Source: Sphingomonas chungangi (GTDB lineage: Bacteria > Pseudomonadota > Alphaproteobacteria > Sphingomonadales > Sphingomonadaceae). From it: a DNA stretch of 64,000 nt. The stretch spans positions 496,001 through 560,000 of the forward strand of contig NZ_JACEIB010000006.1 of assembly GCF_013778325.1 (NCBI RefSeq), in the 5' to 3' direction. The stretch's first letter is position 1, and every line of letters begins with the position of its first letter. Positions 8,800-15,805 of this stretch are shown here, one piece after another. A program made the translations under genes and the position numbers. The notes below the pieces were generated by a model, which saw only the letters and a list, made by a program, of their open reading frames with translations, did not search any database and had not been told where the DNA came from.

Positions 8800-9360
8800 T
8801 CATTTCGGCATCAGTCCAGATTCCTTGAACGTATCGATCAATGCGTCGAAAAGGCCTAAGTCAGACCGACTACGCGCCATGAGCTGGGCGCCGCTTACAG
8901 CGGCGAAAATTGCACGCGCTTGCGACTCGACTTTGTCTTCCGGTGCCGAAGCCGCGGTAAGCATCCTGGAAATCCAGGCTACGTTGACGTCGGCGAAGGT
9001 CTGTACTTCCTTCTTCACCGTTTCAGGTAGGTCGTCGTATTCGGCGGCCATGAAGCCGCAAAGGCACATCCGGTTGTCCTCCTCAAGGGCCACGCGCCAG
9101 AGGGCTGGATAAGCCTGCAACGATTTGATCGGATCCCCGATCTTCGCCGAAAGCTCCTCCAAATTCGCCGCCGTGCTTTCCCAGTACCGTTTCGCGACCG
9201 CAGCGCCGAGATCCGCCTTGCTGGGGAAGTGATGGTAGAGGCTTGGCGCCTTGAGGCCGATTGCCTCCCCGATGTCGCGGAAGTTCAGCCCGCCATATCC
9301 GTGGGCCTGCGCCACCCGTCGGGCGGCTTCAAGGATCGGTTCTCTTGCATTCTCACTCAT
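8800..9360 (-). CDS. TetR-family repressor
   Basis: 186 residues beginning MSENAREPILEAARRVAQ. The DNA-binding helix-turn-helix is GYGGLNFRDIGEAIGLKAPSLYHHFPSKADL (split here only by length limits) at residues 22-50. The ligand domain has CLCGFMAAE, a cysteine pair found in several xenobiotic-responsive TetR proteins. The ATG at 9360 is preferred over an in-frame codon at 9441, which lies inside the operator region. The gene is divergent from an amidase, with two 20-bp palindromes in the shared 101-bp spacer, so it very likely represses both itself and the amidase. Confidence 0.93.
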   Translation of the reverse strand: MSENAREPILEAARRVAQAHGYGGLNFRDIGEAIGLKAPSLYHHFPSKADLGAAVAKRYWESTAANLEELSAKIGDPIKSLQAYPALWRVALEEDNRMCLCGFMAAEYDDLPETVKKEVQTFADVNVAWISRMLTAASAPEDKVESQARAIFAAVSGAQLMARSRSDLGLFDALIDTFKESGLMPK

Positions 9361-9378
9361 AGCTACGGTTCCTGATAT

Positions 9379-9398
9379 CCTACCAAGTGATAGGTAGG
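9379..9398. promoter_or_regulatory. TetR operator O1
   Basis: CCTACCAAGTGATAGGTAGG is an imperfect palindrome with outer arms CCTACC/GGTAGG. It lies 18 bp upstream of the tetR start and directly before the -35 box of the amidase promoter. It shares its arms and 20-bp length with O2. Confidence 0.8.
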
Positions 9399-9400
9399 GG

Positions 9401-9429
9401 TTGACGGCGCAAAACGCTAGAGCTATCTG
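9401..9429 (+). promoter_or_regulatory. Amidase promoter (-35/-10)
   Basis: TTGACG (9401-9406) and TATCTG (9424-9429) are separated by 17 bp, a good sigma-70-type arrangement. The pair is sandwiched between the two TetR palindromes, so repressor binding would block polymerase on both sides. Confidence 0.65.
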
Positions 9430-9433
9430 ATTC

Positions 9434-9453
9434 CCTACCAACCACTTGGTAGG
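9434..9453. promoter_or_regulatory. TetR operator O2
   Basis: CCTACCAACCACTTGGTAGG is a perfect palindrome with 8-bp arms (CCTACCAA/TTGGTAGG) and a 4-bp centre. It lies just downstream of the -10 box and 8 bp before the amidase ATG. The centre-to-centre distance to O1 is 55 bp. Confidence 0.85.
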
Positions 9454-9461
9454 ATAAGATC

Positions 9462-10865
9462 ATGTCGGACGCCATTACACAATTGGATGCAAGCGGTATC
9501 GCCGAGCTGATCGCGAAGCGGGAGCTCTCGCCCGTCGAGGTCATGCAGGCTCATCTCGACCGCATCGCCGAGGTGAACCCCAGGGTGAACGCCATCGTGA
9601 CGCTTGCCGACGGTGCCTTGGATACCGCGAAAAAGGCCGAACAGGCGGTACTGTCGGGTGCCTTGCTCGGTCCGCTCCATGGCGTACCGTTCACGGTCAA
9701 GGATAGCATCGATACCGCCGATGTGCTGACCCAGCGCGGGTCACCCATCTTCAAGGGCCGCGTCCCCGAGGCCGATGCTACCGCCGTCGCCAGGATGAAG
9801 GCGTCTGGTGCCATTCTTCTGGCAAAAACGAATGCGCCGGAATTCGCGACCTCCATCGAGACGGATAACCTGCTCACCGGCCAGACGAACAACCCCTGGA
9901 ATCTCGACTACACGCCGGGTGGCTCGAGTGGTGGCGAATCGGCCGCGATCGCCGCCGGCATGTCGCCGCTCGGACTTGGTAGCGATCTGTCGATCTCGAC
10001 TCGGGGACCGGCGGCCCATACCGGCATCGTCGGCCTCAAGGCGACGCATGGCCGTGTACCGCTTACCGGTCACTGGCCACGCGCTCCGCGTCGCCTCTGG
10101 CACATCGGTCCGATGGCACGCAGTGTGCGCGACGTGGCACTGGCTTATTCGATCATCGCCGGCCCTGACGGTGCTGACGGGTTCTCCACCTTGCCGCCGA
10201 CCATCGACCTGGGCACGACGCGGACCCGTCCGCTGCGCGTAGGCTGGCTGGCCTCTCCTGGCTTTTTCGGCCCGATCCATCCCGAGGTCGCGGCGACCGT
10301 CAAGGCAGCCGCCGAAGCCCTGCGCGGCTCCGGCGCGGAGGTGGAAGAGGTCAACCTGCCGCTCCTGAGCGACACCGACACCGTGAGCGTCTTGTGGCAA
10401 CTCCACCAAATGGAGGCAGCGCCCGGGTTCAGGAAAGCCACGGAAGGTCACGAGGATCAGATATTCCGCCACGCCAAGCTGGTACTCGATGGAGCAGACA
10501 CGTCGATCGAGGACTTCGTCGCTGGCGAGCAGACGGTGGAGCGCCTCCGCGACGAATTCGCCAGTTATTTCCAGCGTTACGACGTGCTGCTGGGGCCCGT
10601 GACCCCGTTCCCGGCCACAAAGCACGGCCTGGACGACGTAATCGTGGACGGAAAGGCATGGTCTGCCTTTCAGGTCATGAACGCGACCTCGCCTTTCAGC
10701 CTGACCGGCCTGCCCGCGATGACACTTCGCTTCGGGACGAGCAGCGACGGCCTCCCGATTGGCGTCCAGATCGTGTCATCTTGGTACGCGGAATCGACGA
10801 TGTTCGAAGCCGCGTCGCGTCTTGAGTCCTCCAGTCCGGTCCGCGACATCCGCCCGGTCCTCTGA
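9462..10865 (+). CDS. Amidase-signature family hydrolase
   Basis: 467 residues with the full amidase signature fold. Catalytic Lys at about 80 (FTVKDSID), cis-Ser at about 155 in GGSSGGES and the presumed nucleophile Ser at about 179 give the Lys-Ser-Ser triad with the expected 24-residue Ser-Ser spacing. Unusually, the nucleophile motif reads GSDLSISTRGPA where the family normally has GSDxGGSxRxPA, so both oxyanion-hole glycines are replaced by Ser and Ile. It hydrolyses amide bonds in family members; the substitution may alter or reduce activity. Expression is probably repressed by the divergent TetR through two operators immediately upstream. A GC-rich hairpin follows the stop. Confidence 0.9.
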   Translation: MSDAITQLDASGIAELIAKRELSPVEVMQAHLDRIAEVNPRVNAIVTLADGALDTAKKAEQAVLSGALLGPLHGVPFTVKDSIDTADVLTQRGSPIFKGRVPEADATAVARMKASGAILLAKTNAPEFATSIETDNLLTGQTNNPWNLDYTPGGSSGGESAAIAAGMSPLGLGSDLSISTRGPAAHTGIVGLKATHGRVPLTGHWPRAPRRLWHIGPMARSVRDVALAYSIIAGPDGADGFSTLPPTIDLGTTRTRPLRVGWLASPGFFGPIHPEVAATVKAAAEALRGSGAEVEEVNLPLLSDTDTVSVLWQLHQMEAAPGFRKATEGHEDQIFRHAKLVLDGADTSIEDFVAGEQTVERLRDEFASYFQRYDVLLGPVTPFPATKHGLDDVIVDGKAWSAFQVMNATSPFSLTGLPAMTLRFGTSSDGLPIGVQIVSSWYAESTMFEAASRLESSSPVRDIRPVL

Positions 10866-10873
10866 CACCTAAA

Positions 10874-10896
10874 GGGCGGGAGCAAACCTCCCGCCC
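10874..10896 (+). terminator. GC-rich hairpin after amidase
   Basis: GGGCGGGAG (10874-10882), loop CAAAC, CTCCCGCCC (10888-10896): a perfect 9-bp stem 8 bp after the amidase stop. No T-tract follows, so it may act with Rho or stabilise the 3' end. The remaining sequence to 11105 shows no gene. Confidence 0.6.
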
Positions 10897-11105
10897 CATG
10901 ATCAAGACAAAGAGGCGTGTGGGCACATCGCTTGTGAATCGCGATGGATAGGCGGTTGCCGACAGGTCGCTTCGCGGTCAGGGACGGCAAAGGTGCGGAT
11001 ATTCGGCAAGGCGTCAAATGTCGCCGTTCAACGTGATAAGAAGGATCCCCAATTGCGGATGGTCTGGTCCTTGCGCACTTGCTTCACTGGCGTCTGTGGG
11101 TGAAA

Positions 11106-12134
11106 TCAACCGAAAGACGCAATCGTTGAGACCGCATCGGCGAAGGCTGCGGGCGCCTCCTGCGGCAGATTGTGGCCGATGCCGCCGCTGACCGGGCGAT
11201 GCTCGTAGCGGCCGGTGAAGCGCGTCCGATAGGCGGTGGGTTCGGGGTGCGGCGCGCCGTTGGCGTCGCCCTCCATCGTGATGGTCGGCACCGCGATCGG
11301 GGGCGCCGCCGCCAGCGTCGCCTCGGTCGCGTCGTAGCGCGCCTCGCCCTGGGCGAGTCCCAGCCGCCAGCGATAATTGTGGATCACGATCGCGACGTGG
11401 TCAGGATTGTCGAAGCTCTTGGCCGAGCGCTCGTAGGTGGCATCGTCGAAATACCATTGCGGGGAGGCGGTCTGCCAGATCAGCCGGTTGAAATCGTGCC
11501 GGTTCTGCTCGTAGCCGATCCGGCCGCGCTCGGTCGCGAAGTAGAATTGGTACCACCAGGCGAGCTCGGCCTTGGGCGGCAGCGGCGCGACATTGGCCTT
11601 CTGGCTGCCGATCAGATAGCCGCTCACCGAGACGAGGCCTGCGCACCGCTCCGGCCACAGGGCCGCGACGATGTCGGCAGTGCGCGCGCCCCAGTCGAAG
11701 CCGGCCAGCGTCGCGCGGCGGATCCCCAGCGCGTCCATCAGCGCGATCACGTCGAAGGCGAGCGCCGCCTGCTGGCCGTTGCGCACCGCGTCGGCGGAGC
11801 GGAAGACGGTGCTGCCATAGCCGCGCAGATAGGGGACGATCACGCGATGCCCGGCCTGGGCGAGCAGCGGCGCCACCTCGGCGAAGGCGTGGATGTCGTA
11901 GGGCCAGCCGTGGAGCAGGATCACGGGCGCGCCACTGGTCGGGCCCATCTCGACATAGCCGATCGAGAGCGGGCCTGCGTCGACCTGGCGGATCGGGCCG
12001 AAGGGCGCCGGCGCGGCGGCGCGCGCGGCGGTGGCGAGCAGCCCGACCTGGCTGGCGACGACGGCGGCGGCGGCCATGCCAAGCAGGCCGCGGCGATTGG
12101 GCTCAACCGCATTGCGAAACGGATCGATCATCAT
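11106..12134 (-). CDS. Exported alpha/beta hydrolase, epoxide-hydrolase-like
   Basis: 342 residues. The N-terminus has a twin-arginine-like leader (EPNRRGLLGMAAAAVVASQ...) ending near TAARAA, so export to the periplasm is likely. The hydrolase core has LLHGWPYD (oxyanion hole), a nucleophile elbow AGFDWGART with Asp as in epoxide hydrolases and haloalkane dehalogenases, and GGIGHNLPQEAP carrying the catalytic His. Start at 12134 follows AGGAG by 4 bp; upstream in-frame codons are not supported. The AhpD-like gene upstream on the same strand ends 45 bp before it. A second exported epoxide hydrolase lies at 18.7-20.0 kb. Confidence 0.88.
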   Translation of the reverse strand: MMIDPFRNAVEPNRRGLLGMAAAAVVASQVGLLATAARAAAPAPFGPIRQVDAGPLSIGYVEMGPTSGAPVILLHGWPYDIHAFAEVAPLLAQAGHRVIVPYLRGYGSTVFRSADAVRNGQQAALAFDVIALMDALGIRRATLAGFDWGARTADIVAALWPERCAGLVSVSGYLIGSQKANVAPLPPKAELAWWYQFYFATERGRIGYEQNRHDFNRLIWQTASPQWYFDDATYERSAKSFDNPDHVAIVIHNYRWRLGLAQGEARYDATEATLAAAPPIAVPTITMEGDANGAPHPEPTAYRTRFTGRYEHRPVSGGIGHNLPQEAPAAFADAVSTIASFG

Positions 12135-12179
12135 GAGACTCCTAGGGTTTTGCGCACAGAGAGCCACCGGCGGAGGAAA

Positions 12180-12713
12180 TCAGCGGCGGCGCCGTGGCAC
12201 GCACGCACTGACGGTGACAAGAACGATGCCGGCGAGGATCGCGCTGACCAGGCCATCGGCCATGGAGGAATAGGCTGCCCAGGCGATCGCCATGGCGCTC
12301 AGGCCCGGCAGGCTCCAAGAGATCCGCATTGGATCGCGACAGCGGCTGGGCTTGAGCCGGGCGAGAATAATCGCCGCTGCCTGATCCAGTTGGAGGGTGC
12401 TGAACTGGGACGCGGCCATCCCCGCCTCTGCCGCAGTCACTACCCCCCGATATCTCAGCCGTATGCAGAAAACGCGCAAGGCTTCGAGTCTGGGATCAGC
12501 AAGGCCGCGAGGGCGTCTCCAGCCGAACACCGCCTCGTATGCGGCCGCGCTGCGCGACGCATGCGGGATCGTCGTGAGACTCTCCGTCAGGGCCAGATGG
12601 ACGACCGACCTCTCGAGCGCTGTAAGCGGCTGGCGAAAGCTGGCCGTGTCTTCGAACATCCCTTCAGATTTCGGGTTGGTCTCCGATAGAGGAAAATGAG
12701 CTTGGATAGTCAT
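12180..12713 (-). CDS. Degenerate carboxymuconolactone decarboxylase/AhpD-like protein with C-terminal membrane helix
   Basis: 177 residues (MTIQAHFPLS...). The helical core LTALERSVVHLALTES... followed by DPRLEALRVFCIRLRYRGVVT resembles the CMD/AhpD family. The family's redox ExxxCxxC..H motif is absent: the equivalent position reads TTIPHASRSAAAYEA, keeping a His but no cysteine pair. After about residue 130 a hydrophobic segment (SMADGLVSAILAGIVLVTVSA, in parts) and an RRRR end suggest one membrane anchor with a cytosolic tail. Peroxidase activity is therefore unlikely. Family assignment is by pattern only; the C-terminal extension is unusual. Confidence 0.6.
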   Translation of the reverse strand: MTIQAHFPLSETNPKSEGMFEDTASFRQPLTALERSVVHLALTESLTTIPHASRSAAAYEAVFGWRRPRGLADPRLEALRVFCIRLRYRGVVTAAEAGMAASQFSTLQLDQAAAIILARLKPSRCRDPMRISWSLPGLSAMAIAWAAYSSMADGLVSAILAGIVLVTVSACVPRRRR

Positions 12714-12774
12714 CGCATCCTCCTTGTCGCTGCGGCAACGGCGATCGTGTCTGCCGCGCCCTCGTCGCAAGCTC

Positions 12775-13401
12775 CTAGGGACGTGCCTCGCCGGACTGCT
12801 CGCTCACCATGAAATCCGCGTACCAGCTCGGCCAGTCCGGATCGGGCTTTCCGTTCCGGGCTTCATGCTCACCGTGGGCCGCTGCGGCGCGACGAAGCGC
12901 GTCTTTGAGATCGCGCGTGGACGCGTAGGTGGTAGCACCCGTACCAATCCGCCCCGGAAAGCGGGACGTGATCTCCTGCAACACCCAGCCATTGCCGTCC
13001 GGATCGCTGAAGGTCAGAAAGGATGCGTAGGTGCGTCGCTCTGGATCAGGCCCAGACGCGCGCGCGTCCGGGTCGAAGCGATTATAGCCGCCCGACGCAT
13101 CGTGGAAGACGTCGCTGGGGTTTGCACCATTGGCAGCGAGTTCGGCATGGGCTGCCGCGATATCGGACACCACGAGGTGCACGAACTGGCTCGAGCCTGG
13201 AGCCGAAGGCGTGAGGCCCGTACCGATCAGGATCGAACAGGGCGATCCGGGCGGGGTGAATTGCAAGATCCACCCGCCGTCGGTGGTTCGGATATCGGCG
13301 TCCACGCGCCAGCCGAGCCGACGATAGAACATGTCCGCACGACCGACGTCCGAGACCGGAATGACGATCGCCTCAAGCTTCATGTCGATTTGGCTGCTCA
13401 T
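12775..13401 (-). CDS. VOC-superfamily (glyoxalase/bleomycin-resistance-like) protein
   Basis: 208 residues. The N-terminal beta-alpha-beta-beta-beta unit is clear: MKLEAIVIPVSDVGRADMFYRRLGWRV, then WILQFTPPGSPCSILIG, HLVVSDIAAAHAELAANG and FLTFSDPDGNGWVLQEI, the standard vicinal-oxygen-chelate arrangement. Metal ligands are plausible at His in FVHLVV and Glu in LQEITSR. The C-terminal 45 residues are a helical extension. GGGAGA precedes the ATG at 13401. It sits between the AhpD-like gene and the enoyl-CoA hydratase-like gene on the same strand and may share an operon with them. Substrate unknown. Confidence 0.88.
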   Translation of the reverse strand: MSSQIDMKLEAIVIPVSDVGRADMFYRRLGWRVDADIRTTDGGWILQFTPPGSPCSILIGTGLTPSAPGSSQFVHLVVSDIAAAHAELAANGANPSDVFHDASGGYNRFDPDARASGPDPERRTYASFLTFSDPDGNGWVLQEITSRFPGRIGTGATTYASTRDLKDALRRAAAAHGEHEARNGKPDPDWPSWYADFMVSEQSGEARP

Positions 13402-13440
13402 GATCTTGTCTCCCTTGTTGGTCGATGCGCAAAGGCGCCT

Positions 13441-14265
13441 TCATGCATCGTGCTTGGCTGCGACGTTTCTGCCGAGGTCGAACTCGACGGCCGAGCGTCG
13501 CTGCAGGCCGGCGCGCAGCAATGAGGCGGACCTCGCGCGCGTTTCGTCACGCGCCGTCGACTGGAAAAATTGGGCGAGCACCGGCGGAAAAACGGTGTCC
13601 GGCGGCAGGGTGACGTCGTCGACAATGGATTTGGTCTCGGCGAGCGCGCGCTTGTCGAAACCGGCAATCCGGCGCGCGAAGCGATCGACGAAAGCCTCCA
13701 GTTCGTCGTCTTGGAGCGCGCGGGTCACATAGCCGTAGCGCTCCGCGAGGGGACCTGGGAAGTCGTCGGCGCCGAGCACGATCTCGAGCGTCCGTCCGCG
13801 ACCGGCTAGACCTGCAAGGCGTGCCATCGGATTGCCCCCCGGAACCGCGCCGAGACCGACCTCGAACTGACCTAGCACGGCTTTTTCGGCGCTCGCGAAC
13901 CTCAGGTCGCATGCGAGTGCGAACTCGCTTCCTGCGCCTCGAGCACGACCTCGTATCGAGGCGATCGATACAATGGGTGCCCGGGCAAGTCGGATCATCA
14001 CATCGATCCAGGGATGGTATCCGGTCGGGCCCGGCTGCATCGCAGCGATGCGCGCCTTGTCGGCCAGCACGTCATAATGCGCGAGGAAGAAGTCGGGATC
14101 GGCGCTTGCGAACACGATCACCTTCACATCCGGATCGGATTCGAGCCGTCCTACGAGATCGAACATTTCCTCGATCATGTCCGGATCGATGAGATTGATC
14201 GGAGGATTGCGAAAGGTCGCGTGCCAATATCCCGGCGCGGGAAAGGAGAGGGAGATCCGCTGCAT
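13441..14265 (-). CDS. Enoyl-CoA hydratase/isomerase family protein
   Basis: 274 residues from the ATG at 14265, which follows GCAGGAG. The crotonase core is recognisable: NPPINLIDPDMIEEM near the N-terminus, the CoA-binding/oxyanion segment VSIASIRGRARGAGSEFALACDLRFAS and GQFEVGLGAVPGG. The usual catalytic Glu of hydratases in the LPEV.LGL.PG region is Glu in GQFEVGLG. The motif RGRARGAGSEF replaces the common G.A.GGG.E. The ORF can be extended upstream to 14418, but those residues have no family similarity. CoA thioester substrate unknown. Confidence 0.87.
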   Translation of the reverse strand: MQRISLSFPAPGYWHATFRNPPINLIDPDMIEEMFDLVGRLESDPDVKVIVFASADPDFFLAHYDVLADKARIAAMQPGPTGYHPWIDVMIRLARAPIVSIASIRGRARGAGSEFALACDLRFASAEKAVLGQFEVGLGAVPGGNPMARLAGLAGRGRTLEIVLGADDFPGPLAERYGYVTRALQDDELEAFVDRFARRIAGFDKRALAETKSIVDDVTLPPDTVFPPVLAQFFQSTARDETRARSASLLRAGLQRRSAVEFDLGRNVAAKHDA

Positions 14266-14531
14266 GGTTCGGGCTCCTGCTGAGCACCCGGACGCTCCGT
14301 CGCGGGTTGAAAGCCAGGATATACTCATGCCGGTTTGATGGAATTGAACCATCGTATGTCTGTGCAATACATCCGTCCGATTGCCAGTGCGATCCTGGAT
14401 CTGCCACGTATCGGTCATCGGGAATCAAGTGTGATCCCCGTGACGATGAAGTCTACCGATTGCGACATCGCATCCGACTGCCTGCGTTCGACGGCTTTTT
14501 TCGTCGCATCGATCATCCGAGGAGATTTAAG

Positions 14532-15056
14532 ATGAACGACAATCAGATCGTTGATTCGAGCTTTACCGCCATCATCAACGCGCCGATCGAAAAGGTCGAC
14601 ATCCCCGCCTGGGCGTTTTCGTTGCCCGACCACGAATATCAGGACTGCTCTGGCGCACATGTCGCCGCCGGCTTCACGACTGGACCCGACGGCAAGCGCA
14701 TGTCGATCAACGTCGAGATCATCGGTGGCAGCCTCATGGTCCAGCATTATGTCGAGACCCTGGGCGAGAAGGACCACCTGATCCTCGAATCCGTGTCCGA
14801 CGTTTTCACCCCCAACGGCCGGACGACAATCAACGTCTTCTGGGAACTGAGCGTGAAGCCGCTCGGCGACGGGCGCTGCGAGTTCACCAACCACGTGCGT
14901 TCGCACGCCACCGAGGAGCTGCTCAATCTGCTCGATCGTCAGGGCATTCCGTTCGATGTCTTCCGCACGCAGCGGCAGCCGATGTCGATCGCCCATAACC
15001 AAGGCGAGACCCCGCTCTTTGCGGCCAGCATCGAGCGCGCGGCGCTCCGCGCCTGA
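14532..15056 (+). CDS. SRPBCC-like protein of unknown function
   Basis: 174 residues (MNDNQIVDSSFTAIINAPIEKVDIPAWAFSL...). The opening strand SFTAIINAPIEKVDIPAW and the later alternating strands (HLILESVSDVFTPNGRTTINVFWELSV) resemble polyketide-cyclase/START-like folds, but this is a pattern impression only. Start is set by AGGAG 7 bp before the ATG; the in-frame extension to 14307 has no support. It is followed 28 bp later by a cysteine hydrolase on the same strand and the two probably form an operon divergent from the enoyl-CoA hydratase gene. Confidence 0.65.
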   Translation: MNDNQIVDSSFTAIINAPIEKVDIPAWAFSLPDHEYQDCSGAHVAAGFTTGPDGKRMSINVEIIGGSLMVQHYVETLGEKDHLILESVSDVFTPNGRTTINVFWELSVKPLGDGRCEFTNHVRSHATEELLNLLDRQGIPFDVFRTQRQPMSIAHNQGETPLFAASIERAALRA

Positions 15057-15084
15057 CGACCGCACGCAATCGAGGAGATCCGGA

Positions 15085-15723
15085 ATGGAACCGCCCACCT
15101 ATTCGCCGGCGACGACCGCCCTGCTGTTCGTCGACCCGTATAATGACTTCCTGTCCGAAGGCGGGAAGGTCTGGCCGCGCATCGAGCCAATCGCGAACGA
15201 GGTCGGCCTGATCGCCAACCTCAGGTCCATCGTCCGCGCCGTCCGAGCCGCCGGCCTTCGCGTCTTCATCGCTCCCCATCGCCGCTGGGAGCCCGGCGAC
15301 TATGAGGATTGGTGCCACCCCAATCCGACGCAGCGCGCGATCATCGAGCGGCACAGCTTCGCGCGCGGCGAGTGGGGCGGCGAATGGCACCCAGAATTCG
15401 CACCGCAACCCGGCGACATCGTCGCCAAGGAGCATTGGGCACAAAGCGGTTTCGCCAATACCGACCTCGATCAGCAGCTGCGCCAGCACGGTATCACCCA
15501 CGTCATTCTCGTGGGCCTCCTTGCCAATACCTGCATCGAGTCGACCGGGCGCTATGCGATGGAGCTCGGCTATCACGTGACCCTGGTTCGCGATGCGACC
15601 GCAGCCTTCTCCAGGGATATGATGCACGCCGCGCACGAGCTGAATGGCCCGACCTTCGCACACGCAATCTTGAAAACGGCGGAGCTTCTCAACGCGCTCC
15701 CGCAGTTGGCTGCCGCGGAATAG
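15085..15723 (+). CDS. Isochorismatase-like cysteine hydrolase
   Basis: 212 residues. The catalytic triad of the family is complete: Asp17 (LLFVDPYNDF), Lys115 (DIVAKEHW) and Cys150 (VGLLANTCIESTGRYAMELGY). The cis-peptide and aromatic positions around Cys150 fit N-carbamoyl or nicotinamidase-type hydrolases; true isochorismate activity cannot be assumed. GAGGAGATC precedes the ATG. It probably forms a two-gene operon with the SRPBCC-like protein. A hairpin lies 16 bp after the stop, before the convergent histidine kinase. Confidence 0.92.
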   Translation: MEPPTYSPATTALLFVDPYNDFLSEGGKVWPRIEPIANEVGLIANLRSIVRAVRAAGLRVFIAPHRRWEPGDYEDWCHPNPTQRAIIERHSFARGEWGGEWHPEFAPQPGDIVAKEHWAQSGFANTDLDQQLRQHGITHVILVGLLANTCIESTGRYAMELGYHVTLVRDATAAFSRDMMHAAHELNGPTFAHAILKTAELLNALPQLAAAE

Positions 15724-15738
15724 CTGCCAATCGAGCCT

Positions 15739-15775
15739 AAGAGGCGTCTTTTCCTTTGAGGGCAAGGCGCCTCTT
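15739..15775. terminator. Hairpin between convergent genes
   Basis: AAGAGGCG (15739-15746) pairs with CGCCTCTT (15768-15775), and the stem extends with one mismatch by TCTT/AAGG. It separates the cysteine hydrolase (+) from the histidine kinase (-) and could terminate both transcripts, though no T-run of note follows. Confidence 0.5.
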
Positions 15776-15805
15776 CCGGTCTCGCATTGCCCGCCCGGTT
15801 TATCG

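Noticed and set aside
11172-12689. Long plus-strand open frame opposite the epoxide hydrolase and AhpD-like genes (505 codons)
   Set aside because: It is an antisense frame caused by GC-rich third positions; its translation is rich in Arg/Gly/Asp and has no family pattern, while the minus strand gives clear enzymes.
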